Assembly: GCA_049451635.1 (NCBI GenBank)
Contig: JBMTVT010000057.1
Location: 1 to 14,043 of the forward strand
Length of the DNA: 14,043 nucleotides
DNA from: JBMTVT01 sp049451635
GTDB lineage: Bacteria > Bacteroidota > Bacteroidia > Flavobacteriales > Flavobacteriaceae
Direction of reading: 5' to 3'
A model generated the notes under the pieces. The model did no database searches and was not told the DNA's origin. It saw nothing but the letters and a program-made list of their open reading frames with translations. Both the position numbers and the translations under genes were made by a program. The first letter of the stretch is position 1. The number at the start of each line of letters is the position of its first letter. Positions 1 to 6,798 of this stretch are shown here, in pieces.

Positions 1-19
1 AAAATCTACAAAAACGTTT

Positions 20-802
20 ATGTTATTTTTTTCCTTATTACTCTCATTATTAGGGTTTACCAAAGAAATACCACCTAAAATTAACAAGGGGTCATTTTAT
101 AGTTTTGTTGCTGAAAGCACTCTGAAAACAGAGGAAAGCATAGAAATTAAGGAAGGCATATCTTTCAACTATAAAAAAGATAAAGATAGTATGGCTGATT
201 CTTATTCCAGCATTAAGGTAAATACTCATCAACTTCGTTTACGCTTAAAAGAAGATCTTCGTTTGGGCAATATATCTTTTGACAATGTTAAAACATATTT
301 TACCAATCAATTAGTTGATAAAATTATCCCGCATTGGTATGGTACTCCATGGAGTTTTGGAGGCCATACTGCAATACCAAAGCAAGGTACTATAGCGTGT
401 GGATATTTTATATCAACAACTTTGCGGGATATGGGTATAAATATAAATCGTTATAAATTGGCTCAACAATCGCCGATTGATGAAGCTAAAATAATTAGTT
501 GTGGCTCAGAAATTAACAAAGTTGTTCAACAGACACCAGAGAAAGCCTTTGAAGAAATTGATAGTTTAACAAAAGAAGGCATTTATTTTATAGGTTTTGA
601 TGAGGGACATGTGGGTTATCTTTTAAAACGTGAGGGAGAGTTATTTTTAATCCATTCAAATTATCTTTTACCAATAGCAGTTTGCATTGAACCTATAAAA
701 GAATCTCGCTTATTTAAGTGTTTTACTAAATTTTATCTTGCAGCTATTTCCCATAACGATATTCTTTTACAGCGTTGGTTAAATAATGCTGAGGTGCTTT
801 AG
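20..802 (+). CDS. Exported NlpC/P60-like cysteine peptidase-type protein (5' end uncertain)
   Basis: The protein is 260 residues from the first ATG in the window. The frame is open to the window edge, and the codons before the ATG encode K-S-T-K-T-F, which with the following hydrophobic run MLFFSLLLSLLGF would make a better signal peptide; the true start is probably upstream, so the gene may be 5' partial. Residues 103-150 resemble the NlpC/P60 entry: HWYGTPWSFGG, then Cys127 in IACGYF at the start of a helix. His197 in GHVGY and His212 in LIHSNY are placed as the expected catalytic His and third polar residue. A Cys-His-His papain-like fold is inferred from motif order only. The family would act on peptidoglycan peptides or other amide bonds outside the cytoplasm; the substrate is unknown. 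Residues 20-100 are not recognised. A hairpin follows the stop. Confidence 0.6.
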   Translation: MLFFSLLLSLLGFTKEIPPKINKGSFYSFVAESTLKTEESIEIKEGISFNYKKDKDSMADSYSSIKVNTHQLRLRLKEDLRLGNISFDNVKTYFTNQLVDKIIPHWYGTPWSFGGHTAIPKQGTIACGYFISTTLRDMGININRYKLAQQSPIDEAKIISCGSEINKVVQQTPEKAFEEIDSLTKEGIYFIGFDEGHVGYLLKREGELFLIHSNYLLPIAVCIEPIKESRLFKCFTKFYLAAISHNDILLQRWLNNAEVL

Positions 803-863
803 TAATACACTTTAAAATGTACTATAATTTATATTATGTAAAATAGAAAATTTAGATATATAA

Positions 864-895
864 AAAACCATACCCTATTTAAAGGATATGGTTTT
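864..895. terminator. Bidirectional intrinsic terminator between convergent genes
   Basis: A 9-bp perfect outer stem (aaaaccata at 864-872 with tatggtttt at 887-895) continues inward, after one c/a mismatch, with three more pairs around a short AT loop. It is flanked by a T-rich stretch on the plus side and an A-run (T-run on the minus strand) on the other. It lies between the stop of the plus-strand peptidase gene (802) and the stop of the minus-strand coiled-coil gene (926), so it can end transcription from both sides. Confidence 0.75.
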
Positions 896-925
896 AATTT
901 AAAGAGATGTGTATTTATATGATTA

Positions 926-1306
926 TTACAACCATTGTGAAAAGAAATTCATCATTTCCTCTTTAAGGTCGTAATGTAATTTAATGTATTGGCGCATATC
1001 ATCTTTTAATGGTTTTTGTTTGTGCAACAAACTACCATCTATAAATTCGTTTAAATTGGCTGCATTTAAATTTTTTATTTTGTTTTTACAACGGTGTATC
1101 AATTTTGATATTTCGTTGCGTTCAATCTCTATACGGTTTTGAAACTGCTCAATTTGTTTTCTTGCTCGCATATCAAATTCCCTTGCTGCAATTTCTTCTA
1201 GTTTTTCTTCAAACGTATCCATTTCATTAAAATGAAAACGTAGTTCTCTTTTCCAAGTTTCTAAATTGAACTTTAAGTCGCTTAAATATGATATTGTTGT
1301 GTGCAT
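926..1306 (-). CDS. Small coiled-coil protein downstream of EF-G2
   Basis: This is a 126-residue soluble protein without signal peptide or membrane segment. I do not recognise the family. It is rich in Glu, Lys, Arg and aromatic residues. Residues 25-80 look like a long amphipathic helix (EEKLEEIAAREFDMRARKQ, then QFQNRIEIERNEISKLIHR), and a second helix spans about 100-124 (DDMRQYIKLHYDLKEEM), suggesting a helical hairpin or coiled coil. It begins 18 nt after the stop of the EF-G-like gene, with no terminator between them, so the two are probably co-transcribed. That placement suggests, but does not show, a role linked to the ribosome or the starvation response. The ATG at 1306 is the only sensible start. 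A terminator hairpin follows at 864-895. Confidence 0.75.
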   Translation of the reverse strand: MHTTISYLSDLKFNLETWKRELRFHFNEMDTFEEKLEEIAAREFDMRARKQIEQFQNRIEIERNEISKLIHRCKNKIKNLNAANLNEFIDGSLLHKQKPLKDDMRQYIKLHYDLKEEMMNFFSQWL

Positions 1307-1324
1307 GTTACTTAAATTTAAATA

Positions 1325-3451
1325 TTATACTTCTATTTCTTCTAAATCTGATTGTTTTACTAGTTCAGATTGTATATTTGATGGCACTGGTTGATACGAT
1401 AAAAACTCCGAACTAAAAGTAGCTCTGCCTTGTGTTAATGATCGTAATGCTGTGGAATAGCCATACAACTCTGCTGCAGGACAAACACTGTTTAATATTT
1501 GATACTGCCCTTCGCTCTCTATCCCTTGAATAATGGCTCTTCTGCTCTGTAAATCGGTCATCACATTTCCCACCATATCTTCGGGTACTTTTACCGTAAG
1601 TTTATTGGTAGGCTCCAATAATTTAGGATTTGAGTTTAAAAAAGCTTCCTTAAACGCGTGTGCCCCAGCTATTTTAAAGGAAATATCGTTACTATCTACC
1701 GAGTGCATTTTACCATCATAAACCATAACGCGTACATCACGAATAAAGGAATTGGTTAATGGTCCGGATTCCATAACTTCCAAAACACCTTTCATTACCG
1801 ATGGCAAATAGCGTAAATCTATAGCACCACCAACAATACAGTTGTAAAACACCAAGGTACCTCCCCATGGTAATTCTACTACCTCTTTACCTCTAATATT
1901 AAAGCCTTCGGGTTCGTCAATACCTTCGTGCCAAGGTTCTATTTTTATATGTACTTGTGCAAATTGCCCAGAACCACCTGATTGTTTTTTATGACGATAA
2001 TTGGCTGTTGATGAACGTTGTACAGTTTCCCGGTATGCTATTTTTGGTTTTTTGAATTCAGCTTCAATGCTGTAAAGGTTTTTTAATATCCATTGTACAG
2101 TGGCTAGATGCAATTCGCCCTGGCAAACCAATAATAACTGCTTGGTTTCTTTCGAAAATTCTACAATAACTGTTGGATCTTGACTATGGATTTTTTTCAA
2201 CGCTTCACTTAGTTTCTCCTCATCATTTTTATTGGTAGCCATAACCACTTTTTTAATTCTGGATTCTGGATAACGTATGGGTTTCATGGTTACTCCAAAG
2301 CCTTTTTCGGTAAGCGTATCGCCAGTTTCAGTATATTTTAGTTTTAAAGTCGCGCCAATATCACCAACGGTTAATTGATTGACGCTGTTTCGGTTTTTAC
2401 CGTCCATAATAAACAACTGGTTGATGATTTCGGTTTCGCCGTTATTGGAATTGATAAACTTATCGTTGATGTTTACCGTACCGGAATTCACTTTAAAAAA
2501 CGTAATCTGACCTAAATTAGGCTGATGGAAGGTTTTAAAAACAAATAGAGACGTTGGTGTGTTTTTTTTATGTTCAACGGGTTTGCCTTCAATGCTTTGC
2601 TCAGGTTTTAAATCGACAGTTGAAGGGGCTACATTATCAATAAAGCCCATAAGACGACCAGTGCCCATATCGTTGAGGGCTGAAACGCAAAAGACAGGAA
2701 ATAAATCGTGATTTAACATTCCTGCCTTTATACCTTGTCGCATCTCATCTTCGTTCAATGTGCCTTTATCAAAAAATAGTTCTAAAAGTGCTTCGTCGTT
2801 TTCTGCGGCTTTTTCTACGAGCTCATTGTGAAGTTGGTCTGCTTTTTCCTTTTCAGAATCTGGGATGTCCAACTTTTCAGGCTTTCCTCCATCTGAACTA
2901 AACTTATAGAGTTTCATTTTTAATACATCAACAATACCTTGAGCACCATCAATGGTTACAGGATATTGGATTTTAACTACGTTATTACCCACAAGCTTTT
3001 TTAAACTGTTGAAACTGTGTTCAAAATCGGCACTTTCATGATCTATTTGGTTCAATACAAATAGCATAGGTTTATGGTATTTGTCTATGTAGCTCCAAAT
3101 AATTTCGGTACCAATTTCACAACCATGTCTCGCATTTATAACATTAACCACAGTATCTGCAACTCTAATGGATGAAATAATTTCTCCAATAAAATCGTCT
3201 AATCCTGGTGTGTCAATAATATTGATTTTGTAATTACGCCATTCGGTATGTAGTGGCGTTGCGAAAACAGAAGTACCGCGTTCTTGTTCTATTTCATGGT
3301 AATCGGAAATAGTGTTTTTTTCTTCAACGGTCCCTCTCCTATTAATCAATCCAGCTTCAAAGAGCATGGTTTCAGATAATGTTGTTTTCCCGCTGCCATG
3401 AGCACCAACAAAAATAACATTTTTGATGTGTTTCTCGTCGTATATTTTCAT
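1325..3451 (-). CDS. fusA2: Alternative elongation factor G (EF-G2 type) with degenerate GTPase motifs
   Basis: This 708-residue protein has the full five-domain EF-G layout: G domain with G' insert (about 1-275), domain II (295-385), III (398-470), IV (475-610) and V (612-695). The P-loop is intact (GAHGSGKTT, 16-24). Other motifs deviate from canonical EF-G: switch I reads ERGTS at 57-61, with Ser61 where Thr normally binds Mg; G3 is DTPGLDDF (80-87), with Leu84 replacing the catalytic His of DTPGHVDF; G4 is NQID (134-137) rather than NKxD. Domain IV keeps GGSGQ (492-496), GGAIDLRYLP (541-550) and His583 in the tip loop. From memory these features match Bacteroides EF-G2, reported to drive translocation without GTP hydrolysis in starvation. 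It would act on cytosolic ribosomes. It is not a tetracycline ribosomal protection protein by motif content. Start ATG at 3451 has no Shine-Dalgarno. The coiled-coil gene follows. Confidence 0.9.
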   Translation of the reverse strand: MKIYDEKHIKNVIFVGAHGSGKTTLSETMLFEAGLINRRGTVEEKNTISDYHEIEQERGTSVFATPLHTEWRNYKINIIDTPGLDDFIGEIISSIRVADTVVNVINARHGCEIGTEIIWSYIDKYHKPMLFVLNQIDHESADFEHSFNSLKKLVGNNVVKIQYPVTIDGAQGIVDVLKMKLYKFSSDGGKPEKLDIPDSEKEKADQLHNELVEKAAENDEALLELFFDKGTLNEDEMRQGIKAGMLNHDLFPVFCVSALNDMGTGRLMGFIDNVAPSTVDLKPEQSIEGKPVEHKKNTPTSLFVFKTFHQPNLGQITFFKVNSGTVNINDKFINSNNGETEIINQLFIMDGKNRNSVNQLTVGDIGATLKLKYTETGDTLTEKGFGVTMKPIRYPESRIKKVVMATNKNDEEKLSEALKKIHSQDPTVIVEFSKETKQLLLVCQGELHLATVQWILKNLYSIEAEFKKPKIAYRETVQRSSTANYRHKKQSGGSGQFAQVHIKIEPWHEGIDEPEGFNIRGKEVVELPWGGTLVFYNCIVGGAIDLRYLPSVMKGVLEVMESGPLTNSFIRDVRVMVYDGKMHSVDSNDISFKIAGAHAFKEAFLNSNPKLLEPTNKLTVKVPEDMVGNVMTDLQSRRAIIQGIESEGQYQILNSVCPAAELYGYSTALRSLTQGRATFSSEFLSYQPVPSNIQSELVKQSDLEEIEV

Positions 3452-3484
3452 CTGTCTTGATTTTAATTGGTTTTAAAAGAAATA

Positions 3485-3508
3485 AAACATCTGAATAGTT
3501 GGATGTTT
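3485..3508. other. Small hairpin in the probable fusA2 leader
   Basis: A 7-bp perfect inverted repeat (aaacatc at 3485-3491, gatgttt at 3502-3508) encloses a 10-nt loop, 33-57 nt upstream of the EF-G2 start codon. It would be in the 5' leader if transcription begins near 3524. It may be a leader structure or a protein-binding inverted repeat; in AT-rich DNA a 7-bp repeat can also be chance. Confidence 0.3.
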
Positions 3509-3528
3509 ATGTTGTTTTATTTAATCAT

Positions 3529-3536
3529 TAAATTTA
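3529..3536 (-). promoter_or_regulatory. Possible -7 element for fusA2
   Basis: TAAATTTA on the minus strand matches 7 of 8 positions of the Bacteroidota -7 box TAnnTTTG. No good -33 element lies at the usual spacing, which would fit an activator-dependent promoter. A start near 3524 would put the centre of the palindrome at 3558-3573 about 41-42 bp upstream, the class II position for CRP-type activators. The element itself is palindromic and AT-only, so it is weak evidence alone. Confidence 0.3.
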
Positions 3537-3557
3537 ATTACAAAAACCAAAGGATAA

Positions 3558-3573
3558 TATGACATATGTCACA
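3558..3573. promoter_or_regulatory. CRP/FNR-family-like operator palindrome
   Basis: TATGACATATGTCACA matches the classical CRP half-site pattern TGTGA-N6-TCACA at 9 of 10 positions and contains a 12-bp perfect palindrome (TGACATATGTCA, 3560-3571). It stands in the 238-bp spacer between fusA2 (minus, ATG at 3451) and the DedA-like gene (plus, ATG at 3690), so it could control either. Which regulator binds is inference; Bacteroidota do carry CRP-family regulators, and the Bacteroides EF-G2 gene is known, from memory, to be activated by one (Cur/BT4338). Confidence 0.5.
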
Positions 3574-3634
3574 TTTGAAATAACTTAAGTGTATTAAATG
3601 TTTATCCCCTTTTATGTTAAATTTCTTTTAATAG

Positions 3635-3666
3635 TTTATACAATTGAAATTGTAGCAGTATATTTG
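3635..3666 (+). promoter_or_regulatory. Bacteroidota-type promoter for the DedA-like gene
   Basis: TATATTTG at 3659-3666 is a perfect TAnnTTTG -7 box. A TTTA (3635-3638), a 3-of-4 match to the -33 TTTG, lies 20 nt upstream. The predicted start near 3672 leaves a leader of under 20 nt before the ATG at 3690. Confidence 0.6.
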
Positions 3667-3689
3667 CTAGCCCAATTTACCCATGTATT

Positions 3690-4301
3690 ATGAAGCCAAA
3701 ACCCAAAGTGAACAAATCACGTTTACAATTATTACATCAATATTATAACTATACGGGATTTTACAAGTTTGTAGGGGATGCCATTAAAAAAGCTTTACCT
3801 TATATTATTGTAGCCATTGGCATCATATACATTGTCAATCACTTTTTTGATATCAAACAGGCGCTTGTTCATTTCACCGAAATTTTGCCTGCTTACGGGG
3901 TTTTAAGCTTTTTCTTTGTATCAGAAACACTTTTGGGCCTTATACCACCAGAAATATTTATTGCTTGGGCTGGTAACATGTACATTCCTTCGCTTTACTT
4001 GAGCCTTTTGGCTATTTTATCATACACTGGCGGACTTTTAGCTTATTTTATGGGTCGCTCAATCACTAAAACACCATCTATTCACAACTATTTAGAACTT
4101 AAAATGGCAAAACAGCTAAAAAACTCTAAAAAGTGGGGCGGATTTTTAATTGTTGTTGGGGCCTTATTACCACTACCCTTTTCTATATCCTGTATGGCTG
4201 CTGGTATTATAAAATTTCCTTTTAACAGTGTTGTTCTTTATGGTTCTTTACGTTTGGTGCGTTTTGCCATTTACGGACTCATTATTTTTAATGTGCTTTA
4301 A
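3690..4301 (+). CDS. DedA/VTT-like integral membrane protein
   Basis: This is a 203-residue polytopic membrane protein with a basic N-terminus (MKPKPKVNKSR). Hydrophobic segments lie at about 36-52, 66-85, 100-121, 150-172 and 180-201. The arrangement of a re-entrant acidic-proline segment (SETLLGLIPPEIF, 78-90), a GGLLAYFMGR turn (114-123) and GGFLIVVGALLPLPFS (150-165), followed by a small-residue helix, is that of the DedA/VTT (SNARE-associated Golgi protein) superfamily. Members act in the cytoplasmic membrane, and several are lipid scramblases or carrier-lipid flippases (for example for undecaprenyl phosphate). Which lipid applies here cannot be read from sequence. The protein looks full length. 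It is divergent from fusA2 and has its own promoter; the next gene also has its own promoter, so it may be monocistronic. Confidence 0.7.
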   Translation: MKPKPKVNKSRLQLLHQYYNYTGFYKFVGDAIKKALPYIIVAIGIIYIVNHFFDIKQALVHFTEILPAYGVLSFFFVSETLLGLIPPEIFIAWAGNMYIPSLYLSLLAILSYTGGLLAYFMGRSITKTPSIHNYLELKMAKQLKNSKKWGGFLIVVGALLPLPFSISCMAAGIIKFPFNSVVLYGSLRLVRFAIYGLIIFNVL

Positions 4302-4322
4302 AAATCCCTTAAAAAGTTCTGT

Positions 4323-4348
4323 TTTGTGGCGTTTGTGTTCTACTTTTG
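4323..4348 (+). promoter_or_regulatory. Promoter for the DUF3817-ybdG pair
   Basis: TACTTTTG at 4341-4348 is a perfect TAnnTTTG -7 box 20 nt before the ATG at 4369. A TTTG at 4323-4326 is closer (14 nt) than the usual 19 nt; a TCTG at 4318-4321 has the right 19-nt spacing but matches 3 of 4. The short leader agrees with starting DUF3817 at 4369. Confidence 0.55.
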
Positions 4349-4368
4349 CACAATAAAATAAAGTGCGT

Positions 4369-4662
4369 ATGTTTTCATTCTTTAGTATTTTTAGAATTGT
4401 TGCTTTTTTAGAGGGTGTTTCTTATGTTTTATTACTGTTTGTAGCTACCCCTGTGAAATATTTAGCTAATGACCCGCAATATGTTAAAATTTTGGGTATG
4501 CCTCATGGTCTGCTGTTTATAGCATATATAGTTTTGGTATTTACTTTACGTAGAGATTATAATTGGGATAATAAATCATTTAAAAGCATCTTACTTGCTT
4601 CAATCATTCCTTTTGGAACCTTTTACATAGACAGAAAGTATTTAAAAAAGGCAATACAATAA
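4369..4662 (+). CDS. DUF3817 family small membrane protein
   Basis: The protein is 97 residues from the ATG at 4369; an in-frame GTG two codons upstream (4363) would give 99, but the ATG is preferred because it starts with the usual MFSFF-type end. The family signature is seen as RIVAFLEGVSYVLLLF at the N-terminus, a middle PHGLLFIAYIVLVF, and a final SIIPFGTFYIDRKY. Three hydrophobic stretches predict a small cytoplasmic-membrane protein. Function is unknown for the family. Its stop codon (4660-4662) is immediately followed by the ATG of the ybdG-like channel with no base between them, so translation of the two is probably coupled and they likely share the promoter at 4341. Confidence 0.85.
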   Translation: MFSFFSIFRIVAFLEGVSYVLLLFVATPVKYLANDPQYVKILGMPHGLLFIAYIVLVFTLRRDYNWDNKSFKSILLASIIPFGTFYIDRKYLKKAIQ

Positions 4663-5907
4663 ATGGACAGATATAAACACCTCATTTTTGATTATTTAAC
4701 AGCTCAAGGTCTTTCGGAAGATATGGCCAAGGTCCTTAATATGTTAGGGCTCTTAATAGCGCTTCTTATACTAATTTTTATTGTTGATTTTGCTATCAGA
4801 AAATTAATTAGAACCACTTTTATGAAGCTCGCAGTAAAATCAAAAACCAATTTTGATGATTTATTGATTACCAATAAAGTCCCTAGAAATATTGCACATA
4901 TTATCCCTTTTCTGATTGCCTTGAAATTTGTTCCGGATATTTTTTCTGATTTCCCCTATTTCGAAAACATCTTTGAAAAAGGCCTTGAAGTATTTGCTAT
5001 TATTTTAATATTATGGATCGTTAGAAGTCTTTTAAACACCCTAAAGGATTATTTTAAAACATTGCCAAGACTGAAAGACAAGCCTATTGATAGCTACATT
5101 CAAGTTTTTATGATTTTTGCTTGGGTAGGTGGCTTATTGTCTGCTATTGCTATAGTTACTGGTATACCGTTTTTAAAATTCCTAACAGGAATGGGTGCTA
5201 TATCTGCAGTGGTAATTTTAGTATTTAAAGATACTATTTTGGGTTTTGTTGCCAGTATCCAGGTATCGATTAACGATATGGTTCGTATTGGCGATTGGAT
5301 AACCTTTGAAAAATATGGTGCCGATGGCGATGTAATTGAAATTACTTTGGCTACCGTAAAAGTCCAGAATTTTGATAAAACCATTACCACTATTCCTACC
5401 TATGCTTTAATCTCCGATTCGTTTAAAAACTGGCGTGGAATGACCAATTCTGATGGTAGACGTATAAAAAGAGCGTTGTTTATTAAACAATCTGGAATAA
5501 AACATCTAACTGAAGCCGATGTTGAAAAACTTAAAAATATTCAATTAATAACTAGTTACTTAGAGAACAGACAAAGTGATATCAAATCTTATAATGCTTC
5601 AAATAATATTAATAAGAACATTTTGATAAATGGAAGAAACCTTACCAATATTGGGGTTTTTAGAAAATATATTGACAGTTACCTTAAACACCATTCAGCC
5701 ATTAATAAAGACATGATGATTATGGCTCGCCAATTGGCGCCAACAACACAAGGTATCCCTATGGAAATTTACGCTTTTAGCAGTGATAAACGTTGGGAAA
5801 ATTATGAGTATATCATGTCTGATATTTTCGATCATCTTATGGCGGCACTTCCCTACTTCGATTTGGAAATTTTTGAGCTGCCAAGTGAATCTAGCTTTAA
5901 AGCTTAG
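4663..5907 (+). CDS. ybdG: MscS-family mechanosensitive channel, YbdG (MscM) type
   Basis: At 414 residues this is essentially the length of E. coli YbdG. Predicted membrane segments are about 23-45, 74-92, 106-125, 145-168 and the pore-lining helix 173-200 (GMGAISAVVILVFKDTILGF). The beta domain that follows carries the YbdG-type block KYGADGDVIEITLATVKV (217-234), TITTIPTYALISDSFKNW (240-257) and GRRIKR, which I recognise as near-identical to the E. coli protein. The C-terminal cytoplasmic domain contains IGVFRKYIDSYLK and DMMIMARQLAPTTQG. YbdG in E. coli gives a small-conductance response to osmotic downshock and protects against moderate osmotic change; here the channel would release solutes from the cytoplasm under membrane tension. 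It is coupled directly to the DUF3817 gene. No convincing terminator follows, and it converges on the phosphatase remnant. Confidence 0.9.
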   Translation: MDRYKHLIFDYLTAQGLSEDMAKVLNMLGLLIALLILIFIVDFAIRKLIRTTFMKLAVKSKTNFDDLLITNKVPRNIAHIIPFLIALKFVPDIFSDFPYFENIFEKGLEVFAIILILWIVRSLLNTLKDYFKTLPRLKDKPIDSYIQVFMIFAWVGGLLSAIAIVTGIPFLKFLTGMGAISAVVILVFKDTILGFVASIQVSINDMVRIGDWITFEKYGADGDVIEITLATVKVQNFDKTITTIPTYALISDSFKNWRGMTNSDGRRIKRALFIKQSGIKHLTEADVEKLKNIQLITSYLENRQSDIKSYNASNNINKNILINGRNLTNIGVFRKYIDSYLKHHSAINKDMMIMARQLAPTTQGIPMEIYAFSSDKRWENYEYIMSDIFDHLMAALPYFDLEIFELPSESSFKA

Positions 5908-5927
5908 TGTTTATTTGACACCAAGTA

Positions 5928-6731
5928 TTAATCTATTAATATTTTTTGGGCATTTGAACCATTAATTGATAATAAATAGATACCCGATGGTAAGTTTTTA
6001 AGATTTAACTCAACATCATTACCATTGGTCTTACCCTAAATTTTCATTTAAGGCTATTGCCAAAACTGTTCCTTTATCAAAATTAACGGTGTTTCCAGCA
6101 GCATCCTTTTGGTTGGCAACATTACCTAAGTCTGGATGTTGTATGGACATAAAGAGGTATTTAAAATCTTGTGAAAATATAATGCCTGCAAAAGTTTCTG
6201 CACCAGCATTAGCAGCTAATGTAACCTTGTTGTTTCTATGTGCAGGTATAGAACTATCGTTTATTAAAGCTCATGATCCAGTGCCGCTTTTTGAACCTGT
6301 TAAACGTATAAATTACCTTTACTTAAATCTTGTGCATTAGTTGCTACAAACTTGTATAAATAGCCGGGGTTTGAATCGGCAACTTGATAAACAGTTCTTT
6401 CATTGGGATGAATAGTAATATTTTCATGAGCAAAATTTCCCAATGTCCATAGTTTTTTGATTGTTAAATACAGATTTAGTTACTGGGTCTATTTCTATGT
6501 TCCAGCCAATGTCATAATATCCATCAGAGTTATTATCAAAGGGTATTGAAAATTCTTCAGATGAAATAACAGTTCCCTATAATTTGCTCCTCGCATTAAA
6601 ATTAATATCCAAAATAGTATTTCCGACAGGACCTATTTCATGATTAATACTTATGTAAAGTCTGCAATATTTTGAGAGTTGATGCTTAGGTTAATTAAAG
6701 TAATTAATAACCTTATGAAATATTTTTTCAT
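5928..6731 (-). pseudogene. Decayed PhoX/DUF839-type secreted phosphatase with sorting tail
   Basis: The stretch between ybdG and the leu operon reads as a broken gene on the minus strand. ATG at 6731 opens an intact signal peptide (MKKYFIRLLITLINLSINSQ) that runs to a stop at 6651. Other frames then give INHEIGPVGNTILD, a TAG at 6577-6579 where Trp is expected, and GTVISSEEF with GWNIEIDP. An indel in the T-run at 6453-6458 moves to the frame of LWTLGNFAHENITI and GYLYKFVA. A one-base loss near 6302-6304 leads to LTGSKSGTGS, then TGA at 6271-6273 and LFMSIQHPDLGN. After a stop at 6031 the frame changes to NLPSGIYLLSINGSNAQKIL, typical of a type IX sorting-domain end. These blocks, in order, are the DUF839/PhoX core. 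About 270 codons remain of a much longer protein, so large internal parts are gone. PhoX enzymes are calcium/iron phosphatases exported to scavenge phosphate. Confidence 0.8.
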
Positions 6732-6734
6732 AAA

Positions 6735-6771
6735 AAAATGGATTTAGTATAAAGTTTACTAAATCCATTTT
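6735..6771 (-). terminator. Intrinsic terminator of the leu operon
   Basis: A 15-bp perfect stem (6735-6749 with 6757-6771) with a 7-nt loop is followed on the minus strand by seven T residues (6732-6738). It begins 28 nt after the leuB stop codon and directly precedes the ATG of the phosphatase remnant, so it insulates the remnant from leu transcription. Confidence 0.9.
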
Positions 6772-6798
6772 CACAAATTATTACTTAATCGTTAATTT

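Noticed and set aside
1325..3451. Tetracycline-resistance ribosomal protection protein (TetQ/TetM type) as identity of the EF-G-like gene
   Set aside because: Those proteins keep the canonical DTPGHMDF and NKxD motifs and have different domain IV tips; this protein has the EF-G2 pattern and is in a chromosomal setting without mobile genes.
5926..5947. AT-only inverted repeat followed by six T residues after ybdG, as a terminator
   Set aside because: The stem is made of A-T pairs only with almost no loop, and it coincides with the stop codon of the phosphatase remnant; likely chance.
6089..6340. 83-residue plus-strand open frame in the ybdG-leuB gap
   Set aside because: It lies antisense to recognisable DUF839 remnant sequence on the minus strand and its own translation has no family character.
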